Program-made: the position numbers and the translations under genes
The notes under the pieces: model-generated
Told to the model about the DNA's origin: nothing
The model's input: only the letters and a program-made list of their open reading frames with translations
The model's database searches: none
Origin: Aminobacter ciceronei
Lineage (GTDB): Bacteria > Pseudomonadota > Alphaproteobacteria > Rhizobiales > Rhizobiaceae
Direction of reading: 5' to 3'
Assembly (NCBI RefSeq): GCF_014138625.1
Contig: NZ_JACJHY010000001.1
Coordinates: 248,001 to 312,000 of the forward strand
DNA: 64,000 nt
Part shown: one piece after another, positions 8,955-18,300 of the stretch
Position numbering within the stretch: the first letter of the stretch is position 1
How the letters are laid out: each line of letters begins with the position of its first letter

Positions 8955-9900
8955 GCACTGTCCTCTTGCCGAAGCTTCGGCTTGATCGCGGCGCGCGAAC
9001 GGCAACCGCATCGGCAACTCCGGCGGGCAAAAGCTCCGTCCGGTGATCTCCGGCGGCTTCGGGCGCCACCGGTTCGAAGTGGGAAAAATTCGCCGGCACG
9101 ATTTCCGGCAGAGCCAGAACGAAGCCCTGCACCATCGAGGCGCCGGAACGCTCGGCCAGTTGCAACTGCCAGCTTTCCTCGAGCCCCTCGAAAACTGTGC
9201 GGATGCCCTTGTCCTCGAAATTCGCCACCATCTCCTTGAGCAGCGCGAAACCCGCGCCCGATTCCATCAGCCGGCTGATCCAGTGGGCATCGAACTTGAC
9301 GATGTCGGGCTTGATGTCCCGGATGCGCTTGATGTCGGAGTCGTCCGAGCCGAAATCGTCGACTGCGATGCGCAGGCCGCTCCCTTTCAGCGCCCTGACG
9401 AATTCGAACAGCGCCTCTTCGGAGGCTGGCTTCTTCTCGGTGACCTCGCAGACGATGCGGCGCGGATCGATGCCGGTTTCGTTGAGCACCTGGCGCATGT
9501 CGCGCAGCGCGTGTTCCGAGATCGAGCGGTCGAGAAACACCGATGGATCGAAATTGATGAAGATCGACGCTTCCTTGGGTAGGAACACGGCGGCGTTCAG
9601 GAGGTGCAGCGTCCGGGTCAGCGTTTCGACATGCAGCCGCTCGATGCCTTCCACGGCAGCGAAGAAGATGCCTGGCGGCACGGCCTCAGTCCCGCGAAAC
9701 GGCCTGATCAGCCCTTCGAAGGCGGTGACCAGCAAGCGGCCCGACTGAAAGGCGTAAATCGGCTGAAACGCGCTGCGCAGGGCATGCACACCCCAGACGC
9801 CGGACGCAGATCCGTCGTCGTGCCGGATGATTTGGGCGAGCCCGATGCTCTTCGACACGGTCCGTCCTATTTCCGGAAAGCTGCGAAATTGCCCCGCCAA
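8947..9900 (-). CDS. EAL-domain protein, putative c-di-GMP phosphodiesterase
   Basis: 317 residues, one EAL domain with no visible sensor or membrane segment. Key positions look intact: the Glu in FEGLIR (EGL for EAL), Asn in INFDP, Glu in CEVTE, the DDFG loop, Lys in DIVKFD, Glu in VFEGLEE and Gln in QGFVLA. The expected reaction is c-di-GMP to pGpG. The C-terminal ~40 residues are a basic, probably disordered tail that overlaps the start of the next gene. It is the first gene of a two-gene operon with the degenerate paralogue. Confidence 0.88.
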   Translation of the reverse strand: MAGQFRSFPEIGRTVSKSIGLAQIIRHDDGSASGVWGVHALRSAFQPIYAFQSGRLLVTAFEGLIRPFRGTEAVPPGIFFAAVEGIERLHVETLTRTLHLLNAAVFLPKEASIFINFDPSVFLDRSISEHALRDMRQVLNETGIDPRRIVCEVTEKKPASEEALFEFVRALKGSGLRIAVDDFGSDDSDIKRIRDIKPDIVKFDAHWISRLMESGAGFALLKEMVANFEDKGIRTVFEGLEESWQLQLAERSGASMVQGFVLALPEIVPANFSHFEPVAPEAAGDHRTELLPAGVADAVAVRAPRSSRSFGKRTVHE

Positions 9901-9949
9901 AATCTCATCGAAGATTTGATCGGCGGTTAACGCGATGGCTCAAACTTGA

Positions 9950-11341
<1,392 letters not shown>

Positions 11342-11363
11342 GCAAAGCCCTAAGGCGAAAAAG

Positions 11364-11388
11364 GGAGCCCGGCTTCGGCCGGGCTTCC
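11364..11388 (+). terminator. Rho-independent terminator of the aminotransferase gene
   Basis: GGAGCCCGGC and GCCGGGCTTCC pair around a stable TTCG tetraloop, followed by TTTG. Confidence 0.8.
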
Positions 11389-11495
11389 TTTGCCGGTTGC
11401 ATAAGGCAACTTTTAATTGTATGCAGATGCCAACAGAAACCTTCTGAATCTTATACGCTATCATACATTTGCATATTGCCGTGCCGGTACAATCT

Positions 11496-11511
11496 GTTAC
11501 TCTAAAGTAAC
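11496..11511. promoter_or_regulatory. Inverted repeat GTTACT-ctaa-AGTAAC in an A/T-rich promoter-like stretch
   Basis: A perfect 6-base dyad lies in the A/T-rich stretch 11400-11515, upstream of a putative secreted protein and a ribbon-helix-helix gene. It could be the operator of the latter; this is inference from position only. Confidence 0.4.
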
Positions 11512-11525
11512 TATATCCGCCCCCA

Positions 11526-11954
11526 TTGGCGGAATCGTGCAGAGGCAGTCAGAGGCAGCAATTGTATCAGCGCAGACAGCAGCAGCAGGGGCGAAGGAGC
11601 AGAAGTCTGCTCTCATGCCTGTTGTTGTTGTTGCTATCGCTCTTTGCTGCACTCAGCGTCTCGGTTGCATCGACCCACGCGCACGCGGCCGGCTATCATC
11701 CTGAAGCAAATCTCTCGCTCGACGAAGGCACCGATCGGGTCACCGATGACCCCGGTACGCTTCCCGCCTGCAGCGACACATGCCTTGCCCTTGCCGAACT
11801 GAACGGGGACGGCAGCGACGACAGCGCCCTGCTGCGTATCGCCAACACCCTTTCGGCCGTCGATCTGACCAGCGGTTCGCTGGCCATCGACCCGCTTTTC
11901 AGCTTCCTGCGCTACCGAACCAGCGAGCCGCGCGCGCCTCCGGCTCGCGCCTGA
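11526..11954 (+). CDS. Possible secreted hypothetical protein
   Basis: An open frame with a Gln/Arg-rich start, then a strong hydrophobic stretch (SLLSCLLLLLLSLFAALSVS, followed by VASTHAHA) that could be a signal peptide cut near HAHA-AG, then ~85 acidic residues including SLDEGTDRVTDDPG, two cysteines (ACSDTC) and NGDGSDD. No family is recognised. The TTG at 11526 is a poor start; a TTG in the run around 11620 is equally possible. The N-terminal DNA is repetitive (CAGAGGCAG twice, CAG runs). It may be non-coding, in which case 11342-12079 has no gene. Confidence 0.35.
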   Translation: MAESCRGSQRQQLYQRRQQQQGRRSRSLLSCLLLLLLSLFAALSVSVASTHAHAAGYHPEANLSLDEGTDRVTDDPGTLPACSDTCLALAELNGDGSDDSALLRIANTLSAVDLTSGSLAIDPLFSFLRYRTSEPRAPPARA

Positions 11955-12079
11955 ACGGCGCAACGCGCCCCACCTGCGCCGCATGATCGGTCGGCAACGG
12001 CTACAGCATCAAGCTCGCCGTCAGGGCTGGTCACATCTGCCCCCTCCGGGACATTCCCGAAACAGTCTCAGGAATCATC

Positions 12080-12250
12080 ATGTCTAAGACTCATCCACTC
12101 GGATTCCGTATCGAACGCGACCTCAAGGAGGCGCTCGTCAAGGCAGCCAAGGATGACCACCGCTCGGTGTCATCGATGGTTGAGATCATCATTGCAAGGT
12201 GGCTGCGCGATCGCGGCTACCTCGTCGAGAAGGAAGAACGGGCCGCCTGA
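12080..12250 (+). CDS. 56-residue ribbon-helix-helix (Arc/CopG-like) DNA-binding protein
   Basis: A short gene of 56 codons. The translation starts MSKTHPLGFRIERDLKEAL and continues with VKAAKDDHRSVSSMVEIIIARW, ending in basic and acidic residues. This is the ribbon-helix-helix pattern: a beta strand with alternating polar residues (PLGFRIERDL), a first helix, a Ser-rich turn (DDHRSVSSMV) and a second helix. Such dimers bind operators, often as antitoxins or autoregulators. No toxin-like gene adjoins it. A perfect hairpin follows 20 bases after the stop. The start lacks a strong ribosome site (CAGGAATCATC). Confidence 0.8.
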   Translation: MSKTHPLGFRIERDLKEALVKAAKDDHRSVSSMVEIIIARWLRDRGYLVEKEERAA

Positions 12251-12269
12251 GCCCGCTTCCCCGCAATCC

Positions 12270-12297
12270 TGCCCGGCGCGCAATTTGGCGCCGGGCA
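12270..12297 (+). terminator. Hairpin after the ribbon-helix-helix gene
   Basis: Ten-base perfect arms TGCCCGGCGC and GCGCCGGGCA enclose GCAATTTG. No T-run follows, so termination strength is uncertain. The remaining 12298-12579 stretch holds the leader of the next transporter gene and nothing else I recognise. Confidence 0.5.
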
Positions 12298-12579
12298 GCA
12301 TCCGCCGGACATGCCCGGCATACCAGGTCTTCTTCACTGGCAAACGCATAAGTTCAGCCGTCCGCGTTTTCTCGCCAGGCCCTGCATCATCGTTTGCAAT
12401 GCAGCATAAAAGCCCGCGACGACTTCGCGCTTGCCTCTACGACCAAAGTCATAATCCCAAAGCAGCGATGGATAACGGCCGTATCGCGGCGTTATCAATT
12501 CGACGTCGTTTGGTCAGGCGGATTCGCGCGGAGATTGCTCTCCAGGCCCTTGCCGCCGGCACTCTGGGAGGAGATTTTT

Positions 12580-14466
12580 ATGGCAATTTCGGCAACCGCC
12601 GGCGCCCGTGCGCGCGGCATGTCGCGAGAAGAGAAGAAAGTCATCTTCGCTTCGTCGCTCGGTACCGTCTTCGAATGGTACGATTTCTATCTTTACGGTT
12701 CACTCGCTGCCTTCATCGGTGCGACCTTCTTTGCCTCGTATCCCGAGGCCACCCGCAACATCTTCGCGCTGCTCGCCTTCGCAGCAGGCTTCCTGGTTCG
12801 CCCGTTCGGCGCGCTGGTCTTCGGCCGCATCGGCGATCTCGTCGGCCGTAAATACACTTTCCTCGTCACCATCCTGATCATGGGCCTGTCGACCTTCTTT
12901 GTCGGTCTGCTGCCCGGCTCGGCCACCATCGGCATCGCCGCGCCGATCATCCTGATTGCGCTGCGCATGCTGCAGGGCCTGGCACTCGGCGGTGAATATG
13001 GCGGTGCTGCGACCTATGTCGCCGAGCACGCGCCCGACGACCGTCGCGGCTACTACACTTCGTGGATCCAGACTACGGCGACGCTCGGCCTCTTCCTGTC
13101 GCTGATCGTTATCCTGGTCGTCCAGACTTGGCTCGGCAAGGAAGACTTCGCCGCCTGGGGATGGCGCGTTCCGTTCCTGCTTTCGTTCATCCTGCTTGGC
13201 ATCTCGGTGTGGATCCGTCTGTCGCTGTCGGAATCGCCGACCTTCCAGCGCATGAAGGAAGAGGGCAAGGGTTCCAAGGCGCCGCTGTCGGAAGCCTTCG
13301 GCCAGTGGAAGAACGCCAAGATCGCGCTGCTCGCACTGTTCGGCCTCACCGCCGGCCAGGCCGTGGTGTGGTACTCGGGCCAGTTCTACGCGCTGTTCTT
13401 CCTGACAAACGTGCTCAAGGTCGATGCACAGTCGGTCAACATCATGATCGCCGTTTCGCTGCTGCTCGGTACCGGTTTCTTCGTCTTCTTCGGCTGGCTG
13501 TCGGACAAGATCGGCCGCAAGCCGATCATCATGGCCGGCCTGGCGCTTGCCATCGTCACCTACTTCCCGCTGTTCAAGGCGCTGACCTGGGCCGCAAACC
13601 CGGCACTGGCCACTGCCCAGCAGAACGTTCGTGCCACCGTCACTGCCGCTCCTGGCGACTGCAAGTTCCAGTTCAACCCGGTGGGCACAGCCAAGTTCAC
13701 CACCTCCTGCGATATCGCGACGTCGTTCCTGACCCGCAATTCGGTTCCTTATGACGTCGTCACCACGGCCGCCGCCGGCACTCCTGCCACGGTCAAGATC
13801 GGCGAAGCAACCGTCACCTCCTATGACGCCGTCGCCGCCGGCGATGCCGCCAAGGCGAACGACGCCGCCTTCGTCAAGGCGGTCAACATCGCTCTCCACG
13901 ACGGCGGCTATCCGCTGGTCCGTGGTGCCGCAAAGGTTGCCGACCAGAAGCTGGACGCCTTCGTCGCTGCCAACCCCGAGCTGAAGCTCGACGCAGCCGC
14001 GATCCGCGGTGGCGAAAAGGCAACCATGCCAACCGAACAGGCGATCAAGGACAAGCTTGTGACCGCGGAAGAAGCAGCCGGTGCACCTGAAGTCGGCTTC
14101 TTCAACATCCCCGGCGGCGGCTCGTTCTCGATGGTCGCCGATCCGGCTGCCGTCAACAAGCCCATGGTGATCGGCATCCTGTTCATCCTGGTCGTGTACG
14201 TGACGATGGTCTATGGTCCGATCGCCGCAATCCTGGTCGAAATGTTCCCGACCCGCATCCGCTACACCGGCATGTCACTGCCCTACCACATCGGCAACGG
14301 CTGGTTCGGCGGCCTGCTGCCTGCGACCGCCTTCGCCATGAGTGCCGCGGCCGGCGATATCTACTACGGCCTGTGGTACCCCATCGCGATTGCCGCAATG
14401 ACGCTGATCATCGGTGTGATCTTCGTCAAGGACACGCTGGGCACCAACCTCAACGCCAAGGACTGA
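12580..14466 (+). CDS. MFS transporter, metabolite/H+ symporter type, with ~190-residue periplasmic insert
   Basis: 628 residues. Residues 1-~340 and the last ~105 form twelve membrane segments of the MHS (ProP/KgtP-like) branch: SSLGTVFEWYDFYLYGSLA in TM1, the GRIGDLVGRKYT loop, RMLQGLALGGEYGGA in TM4, and GWLSDKIGRKPI between TM8 and TM9. Between TM9 (~residue 338) and TM10 (MVIGILFILVVYV) lies a soluble insert of ~187 residues with two cysteines (GDCKFQF, TTSCDIA). It probably imports a dicarboxylate or related acid with H+; the substrate is not readable. ATG 12580 follows GGGAGGAG; the frame is open further upstream. Confidence 0.92.
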   Translation: MAISATAGARARGMSREEKKVIFASSLGTVFEWYDFYLYGSLAAFIGATFFASYPEATRNIFALLAFAAGFLVRPFGALVFGRIGDLVGRKYTFLVTILIMGLSTFFVGLLPGSATIGIAAPIILIALRMLQGLALGGEYGGAATYVAEHAPDDRRGYYTSWIQTTATLGLFLSLIVILVVQTWLGKEDFAAWGWRVPFLLSFILLGISVWIRLSLSESPTFQRMKEEGKGSKAPLSEAFGQWKNAKIALLALFGLTAGQAVVWYSGQFYALFFLTNVLKVDAQSVNIMIAVSLLLGTGFFVFFGWLSDKIGRKPIIMAGLALAIVTYFPLFKALTWAANPALATAQQNVRATVTAAPGDCKFQFNPVGTAKFTTSCDIATSFLTRNSVPYDVVTTAAAGTPATVKIGEATVTSYDAVAAGDAAKANDAAFVKAVNIALHDGGYPLVRGAAKVADQKLDAFVAANPELKLDAAAIRGGEKATMPTEQAIKDKLVTAEEAAGAPEVGFFNIPGGGSFSMVADPAAVNKPMVIGILFILVVYVTMVYGPIAAILVEMFPTRIRYTGMSLPYHIGNGWFGGLLPATAFAMSAAAGDIYYGLWYPIAIAAMTLIIGVIFVKDTLGTNLNAKD

Positions 14467-14487
14467 TCCGCGGCACCAGTAAGAAGA

Positions 14488-14513
14488 GCCCGGCAGGTGC
14501 AAACCTGCCGGGC
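14488..14513 (+). terminator. Rho-independent terminator of the symporter gene
   Basis: Eleven-base perfect arms GCCCGGCAGGT and ACCTGCCGGGC close a GCAA loop and are followed by ATTTTCTTTT. Confidence 0.88.
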
Positions 14514-14537
14514 ATTTTCTTTTCCTGGTCCGACCCT

Positions 14538-15431
14538 TTAGTCAGCCTCGAACATCAGCGAGCGGTGCGTGGCAGCCCCTGCCATGGCCCCGTCGCCCAC
14601 CGACAGCGCCACCGAGCCTGCCGCCCGCGCAATGTCGCCACATGCGAACACGCCCTTCACCGTCGTCTGCTTCATCGCGTCGGTCCTGACGAAATTGCCC
14701 ATCGGCCCAGCCTCCAGTTCGCAGCCCAGTTGTTCGACCCACGGGATCTGAAGCGATGTCCTGGGCATGGTAAACAGCCCGTCCAGTTCAAACATCCGAC
14801 CATCGTCGAGCACGAGGTCGGCGCCCTCGCCCCTGACCTCGCGGACGAGTGCGGCCTCGACCGTCGCGCCGCGCGCAGCAAGCTGCCGAATCTGCTCGGC
14901 GTCGGGCGTGAACACGCCATTGGTGAACAGCGTCGTCGTGCCCCAGTCGGGCAGCATCAGTGCGTGATGCATGGAGTGCTCCGAAACGGCGAGCACGCCG
15001 ATCCGGCCCTGGTTCAGCTCATAGCCATGGCAATAAGGACAATGAAAGACGGATCTGCCCCAGCGCTGGCGCAGGCCGGGGATTTCGGGCAGGCTGTCGG
15101 AGACCCCGGCCGCCAGCACCAATCGCCTGGCGCTCGCCACACGGCCAGTGCCGAGATCGACGGCGAAACCACCTTCGATCCGCCGCGCACCTTCTGCCCT
15201 GCCCTCCAGCCACGTCACGCCGGGATAACGCTCGAGCTGCTCACGCGCCTCGGCGGCAATCGCGCCCGGCTCGCGGCCATCTTGGCCGAGGAAGCCATGG
15301 GAATGCGCGGCAAAGCGGTTGCGCCGCTCGCCCACGTCAATGACCAGAACCTTGCGCCTGGCGCGGGCAAGCTGCAGGCCCGCCGACATCCCCGCATAAC
15401 TGCCGCCGACGATGATGACGTCGTAGTCCAT
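14538..15431 (-). CDS. FAD-dependent oxidoreductase, thioredoxin-reductase-like with CPYC
   Basis: 297 residues. The FAD-binding DYDVIIVGGSYAGMSAGLQLARARR opens the protein, a redox-like C131-P-Y-C134 pair sits in FHCPYCHGYEL, and GVFACGDIARAAGSVALSVGDGAMAG is the C-terminal FAD motif. The canonical GxGxxA NAD(P)H motif is weak (GRIGVLAVSEHS), so the electron donor is uncertain. Such proteins are often encoded beside an Rrf2 regulator, as here, and may handle thiol stress. ATG 15431 has AAAGGA upstream. The Rrf2 gene is divergent across a ~210-base promoter region. Confidence 0.9.
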   Translation of the reverse strand: MDYDVIIVGGSYAGMSAGLQLARARRKVLVIDVGERRNRFAAHSHGFLGQDGREPGAIAAEAREQLERYPGVTWLEGRAEGARRIEGGFAVDLGTGRVASARRLVLAAGVSDSLPEIPGLRQRWGRSVFHCPYCHGYELNQGRIGVLAVSEHSMHHALMLPDWGTTTLFTNGVFTPDAEQIRQLAARGATVEAALVREVRGEGADLVLDDGRMFELDGLFTMPRTSLQIPWVEQLGCELEAGPMGNFVRTDAMKQTTVKGVFACGDIARAAGSVALSVGDGAMAGAATHRSLMFEAD

Positions 15432-15545
15432 GGCCAAAAATCCTTTGAAGCGGCCCTGTGGTCGCGCTGTGCTTCCCCAGCGGGTCGAAGAGCTTTCGCA
15501 TTTTCACGACACTTCATATGTTACATGACTGTGGTCGTCAAGCTT

Positions 15546-15568
15546 CACGCAACTCCTGTTGTTGCGTG
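15546..15568. promoter_or_regulatory. Candidate Rrf2 operator between flavoprotein and regulator
   Basis: A perfect 8-base inverted repeat, CACGCAAC and GTTGCGTG, spaced by TCCTGTT, lies midway in the divergent promoter region. A second weaker dyad, ATGTTACAT, sits near 15516-15526. Position and symmetry suggest autoregulated binding by the Rrf2 protein. Confidence 0.6.
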
Positions 15569-15642
15569 ACCGACTATCTGTTAGGCCTGACCAGACGCCG
15601 GCAGCGAGCTGAACCGCGCCAAAAAGCCGAAAGAACAGCACG

Positions 15643-16089
15643 ATGAGATCCGACACCCGCCTCTCCCGCATGCTGCATGTGCTGATCCACATGCAGCACC
15701 ACGAGGGAACCGCGACCTCGGACGCAATCGCCATGATGCTCGGCACCAACCCAGTGGTCGTACGCCGGACCATGGCTGGCCTGCGCGATCAGGGTTATGT
15801 CCGCTCGGAGAAGGGCCATGGCGGCGGCTGGCTGCTGGCGCGGTCGCTGGAGGAGATCACGCTGCTCGACATCCACAAGGCGCTAGGCACCCCACAGCTC
15901 TTCGCCATCGGCCTCGCCGGCGACAACCCGAGCTGCACCATCGAGCAGGCGGTCAACACCTCGCTCGCCGAAGCGATGGACGCGGCCGAGGCGATCCTTT
16001 TGGCCAAATTCGGCAAGGTCACGCTGGCGGAGCTGGCCGAGGGCGCGGCGAAGGTCGCAAACGGCAGGCTGACGATGGAGCACCTTTAG
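15643..16089 (+). CDS. Rrf2-family transcriptional regulator
   Basis: 148 residues, winged-helix Rrf2 fold: RLSRMLHVLIHMQHHEG, recognition helix region TNPVVVRRTMAGLRDQGYV and wing SEKGHGGGWLLARSLEEITLLDIHKAL. It has only one cysteine (PSCTIEQ), so it lacks the three-cysteine iron-sulfur site of IscR/NsrR; redox or other sensing through a single thiol is possible. It is divergent from the CPYC flavoprotein, which it likely represses together with itself through the dyad at 15546-15568. Confidence 0.93.
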   Translation: MRSDTRLSRMLHVLIHMQHHEGTATSDAIAMMLGTNPVVVRRTMAGLRDQGYVRSEKGHGGGWLLARSLEEITLLDIHKALGTPQLFAIGLAGDNPSCTIEQAVNTSLAEAMDAAEAILLAKFGKVTLAELAEGAAKVANGRLTMEHL

Positions 16090-16234
16090 GGTCTTTCTTC
16101 GCGATCTCACTGCAGGCGACGATCATCCGCAGGCTGACGGTTAACGAGCTTTCACAAAACCGACGATGGAATTCTCTCTCCAGCAACAACGGGTTCTACG
16201 TCGATAGAATCCGGGGTCTTGGGAGGAGCCATCA

Positions 16235-16606
16235 ATGACAATAGCGCAGATGAATTGGGGGCGACTGAAGTGCCCGGCCAACGATCCGCGATTGAAAGAA
16301 TCTATGGACGGCCTTGGAGACGTCTACCGCTTGGCAGAAGCTCACCCTGGGTTCCTGTGGCGGATAGCTGATGACGCAATAGCTGCGGAAACGAAGGCCT
16401 GCGGCTTCGACAATCGCATGTCCGCAACTGTCTCGCTCTGGAGGAGCCTGGACGATCTCCACGATTAAACCTTCAACTCACTGCATGGAATCTACCTCAA
16501 GCGAACCTCCGAATGGTTCGAGAAGATAGATGAGCCTCAGCTGGTCACCTGGTTCATTGAGAATAGCAACGTCAGACCAACCTTCGCTGAAGCTTGGGAG
16601 CACTGA
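16235..16606 (+). pseudogene. DUF3291 protein gene interrupted by an in-frame TAA
   Basis: The first 77 codons read as the N-terminal half of a DUF3291 protein (IAQMNWGRLKCPANDPRLKES, AEAHPGFLWRI, ATVSLWRSLDDLHD), then TAA at 16466-16468. The same frame continues for 45 codons as the missing C-terminal half (TFNSLHGIYLKRTSEWFEKI, WFIENSNVRPTFAEAWEH) and stops at 16604-16606. A single change from TAT or TAC would restore a ~123-residue protein. A good GGGAGGAG ribosome site precedes ATG 16235. The gene is visibly more A/T-rich than its neighbours. Function of the family is unknown. Confidence 0.82.
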
Positions 16607-16709
16607 TCTCACTTCAAGAATCCGGATTGTCAGATCGAGTATACGACTGGCGAAAGTAGCGCTGCCGAACCGACTGTCGTCGGGCAGCAACCCTTGTGCA
16701 TCCGCCCCC

Positions 16710-18203
16710 TCAGCCGCCTTGCGTGTCGGTCTGCAGCCCGCCGCGGCCACGCAGCAGCAAGCTCAGCACGGCGCCGCAGATGGCGATGGCGCTGCACAGC
16801 AATGCGGCGACCTTGAGCGCTTGTCCCAAGGCATCGCGCGCCGCCTCGATCTGCACACCGGCATTGTCCGGCCCAAGTGCTGCGTTCATCGGCAACGCCG
16901 CAAGCTGCGGATGGTCCACAAGCGCCAGTTGGTAGAGCATCGTCAGCAGGCTGCCGAGTACGGCGATGCCAAATGCACCGCCCAGTTCGGTGCTGGCCTC
17001 GGACAAGCCGGCGGCGGCACCGGCATGTGATGCCGCCACCGAGCCGACAATGACGTCGGTCGTCATGGTGAAGACTGGCGCCAGCCCAAGCGAGAACAGG
17101 CAGTAGGCCGCAATCATCAGCGTGAGATCGCCGCTGGCGGCTGCGGCTCCCGCCAGCGCGAAGCCACCGGCTGCGACGAGGAAACCGAGCGCCATCAACG
17201 CAACCGTGCCGAGGCGTGATGCAATCGCCGGCGCCGCAATTGCACCGGCGATGAACGCCACGCCCGACGGCGCCGAGGCCACTCCGGCCTGCAACTCCGT
17301 CAGGCCGAGGCCGAGCTGGAAATACAGCGCCATCAGCAGGAACATGCCGAAGGCAACGAAAAAACCGAGAATGTTGATCGTCAGCGCTGCCGAAAAGCGC
17401 GGCGAGGCAAACATATCGAGGTCGAGGAACGGAACCGCGAGCCGCCGCTGCCGGTGCAGGAACAATGTCGTGGCAACAATGCTCACTGCCAGCGCGAGAC
17501 CGGCCTCGCCGCTCCAGCCGTCCATCGCCACCTTCTTGATGGCATAGACCAGGCCAAGTACCGCCACCAGCAAGCTGAGCGCGCTTGCGACGTCGGGGCG
17601 TGGCGCCGCGCCGTCGCGCGCTTCCGGCAGCATCTTCGGGCCAAGAACCAGAAGCAGGGCCATGACGGGCAGGTTGATCAGGAACACGGATCCCCACCAG
17701 AAATATTCGAGCAGCACGCCGCCAACCAGTGGACCGACGGCACCACCGGCGGAGAAGCTGGCGATCCAGACGCCGATCGCCTTGCTGCGATCCTCGGGGT
17801 GCGGAAACAGGTTGCGCACCATCGACAGCGTCGACGGCGCAAGCGTCGCTGCGGCAATGCCCATCAGCGCGCGCGCCGCGATCATCATCGGCGCCGAGCT
17901 CGCGAAGGCAGCGATCAGAGACGCCACGCCGAAGGCGAATGCGCCCCACAGCAACAGGCGCCGGCGGCCGATGCGGTCGCCGACGACGCCCATCGGGATC
18001 AGCGCGGCGGCCAGGATGAAGCCATAGATGTCCACCATCCACAACAGCTGAGCTGGCGTCGGGTCGAGATCGGCCGCCAACTCCGGCAGTGCAAGGTTCA
18101 GCACCGTCAGATCCATCGAGTACAGCAGGCACGGCAAGGCGAGGATCGCCATCGCCAACCATTCACGGCGCCCCGCCCGGGGCAAATCGCCATGCTCTTC
18201 CAT
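16710..18203 (-). CDS. MFS drug efflux transporter, DHA2 (14-TM) family
   Basis: 497 residues with about 14 hydrophobic segments. Family marks are MDLTVLNLALPELAADLDPT in TM1 (motif D1), WMVDIYGFILAAALIPMGVVGDRIGRR (motif A), and GASFSAGGAVGPLVGG-like motif C as SFSAGGAVGPLVGGVLLEYFWW. It resembles SmvA/QacA exporters of cationic biocides using the proton gradient; the exact substrate is unknown. It is divergent from an HxlR regulator that probably controls it. Confidence 0.92.
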   Translation of the reverse strand: MEEHGDLPRAGRREWLAMAILALPCLLYSMDLTVLNLALPELAADLDPTPAQLLWMVDIYGFILAAALIPMGVVGDRIGRRRLLLWGAFAFGVASLIAAFASSAPMMIAARALMGIAAATLAPSTLSMVRNLFPHPEDRSKAIGVWIASFSAGGAVGPLVGGVLLEYFWWGSVFLINLPVMALLLVLGPKMLPEARDGAAPRPDVASALSLLVAVLGLVYAIKKVAMDGWSGEAGLALAVSIVATTLFLHRQRRLAVPFLDLDMFASPRFSAALTINILGFFVAFGMFLLMALYFQLGLGLTELQAGVASAPSGVAFIAGAIAAPAIASRLGTVALMALGFLVAAGGFALAGAAAASGDLTLMIAAYCLFSLGLAPVFTMTTDVIVGSVAASHAGAAAGLSEASTELGGAFGIAVLGSLLTMLYQLALVDHPQLAALPMNAALGPDNAGVQIEAARDALGQALKVAALLCSAIAICGAVLSLLLRGRGGLQTDTQGG

Positions 18204-18267
18204 CTTCGCCTCTCCTGGAGCGCTTGATCGACAGGTACGCGCGTGACAATGTTGATATGTGTGAACT

Positions 18268-18291
18268 AACTACTCCTAAAAAGCAACTACT
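18268..18291. promoter_or_regulatory. Direct repeat AACTACT x2, candidate HxlR operator
   Basis: AACTACT occurs at 18268-18274 and 18285-18291, 17 bases apart and so nearly two helical turns; a related AACTAAC overlaps the first at 18264. The site lies in the ~97-base region between the efflux pump and the HxlR gene, which is unusually A/T-rich. Confidence 0.45.
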
Positions 18292-18300
18292 TGGTTTTTA

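Noticed and set aside
7383-9239. 618-codon plus-strand open frame
   Set aside because: It runs antisense to the GST and both EAL genes, which have clear motifs and coupling; the long frame arises from high GC.
12700-13899. 399-codon minus-strand frame rich in Asp/Arg/Gln
   Set aside because: Antisense to the MHS-type symporter; charged composition mirrors membrane-protein codons.
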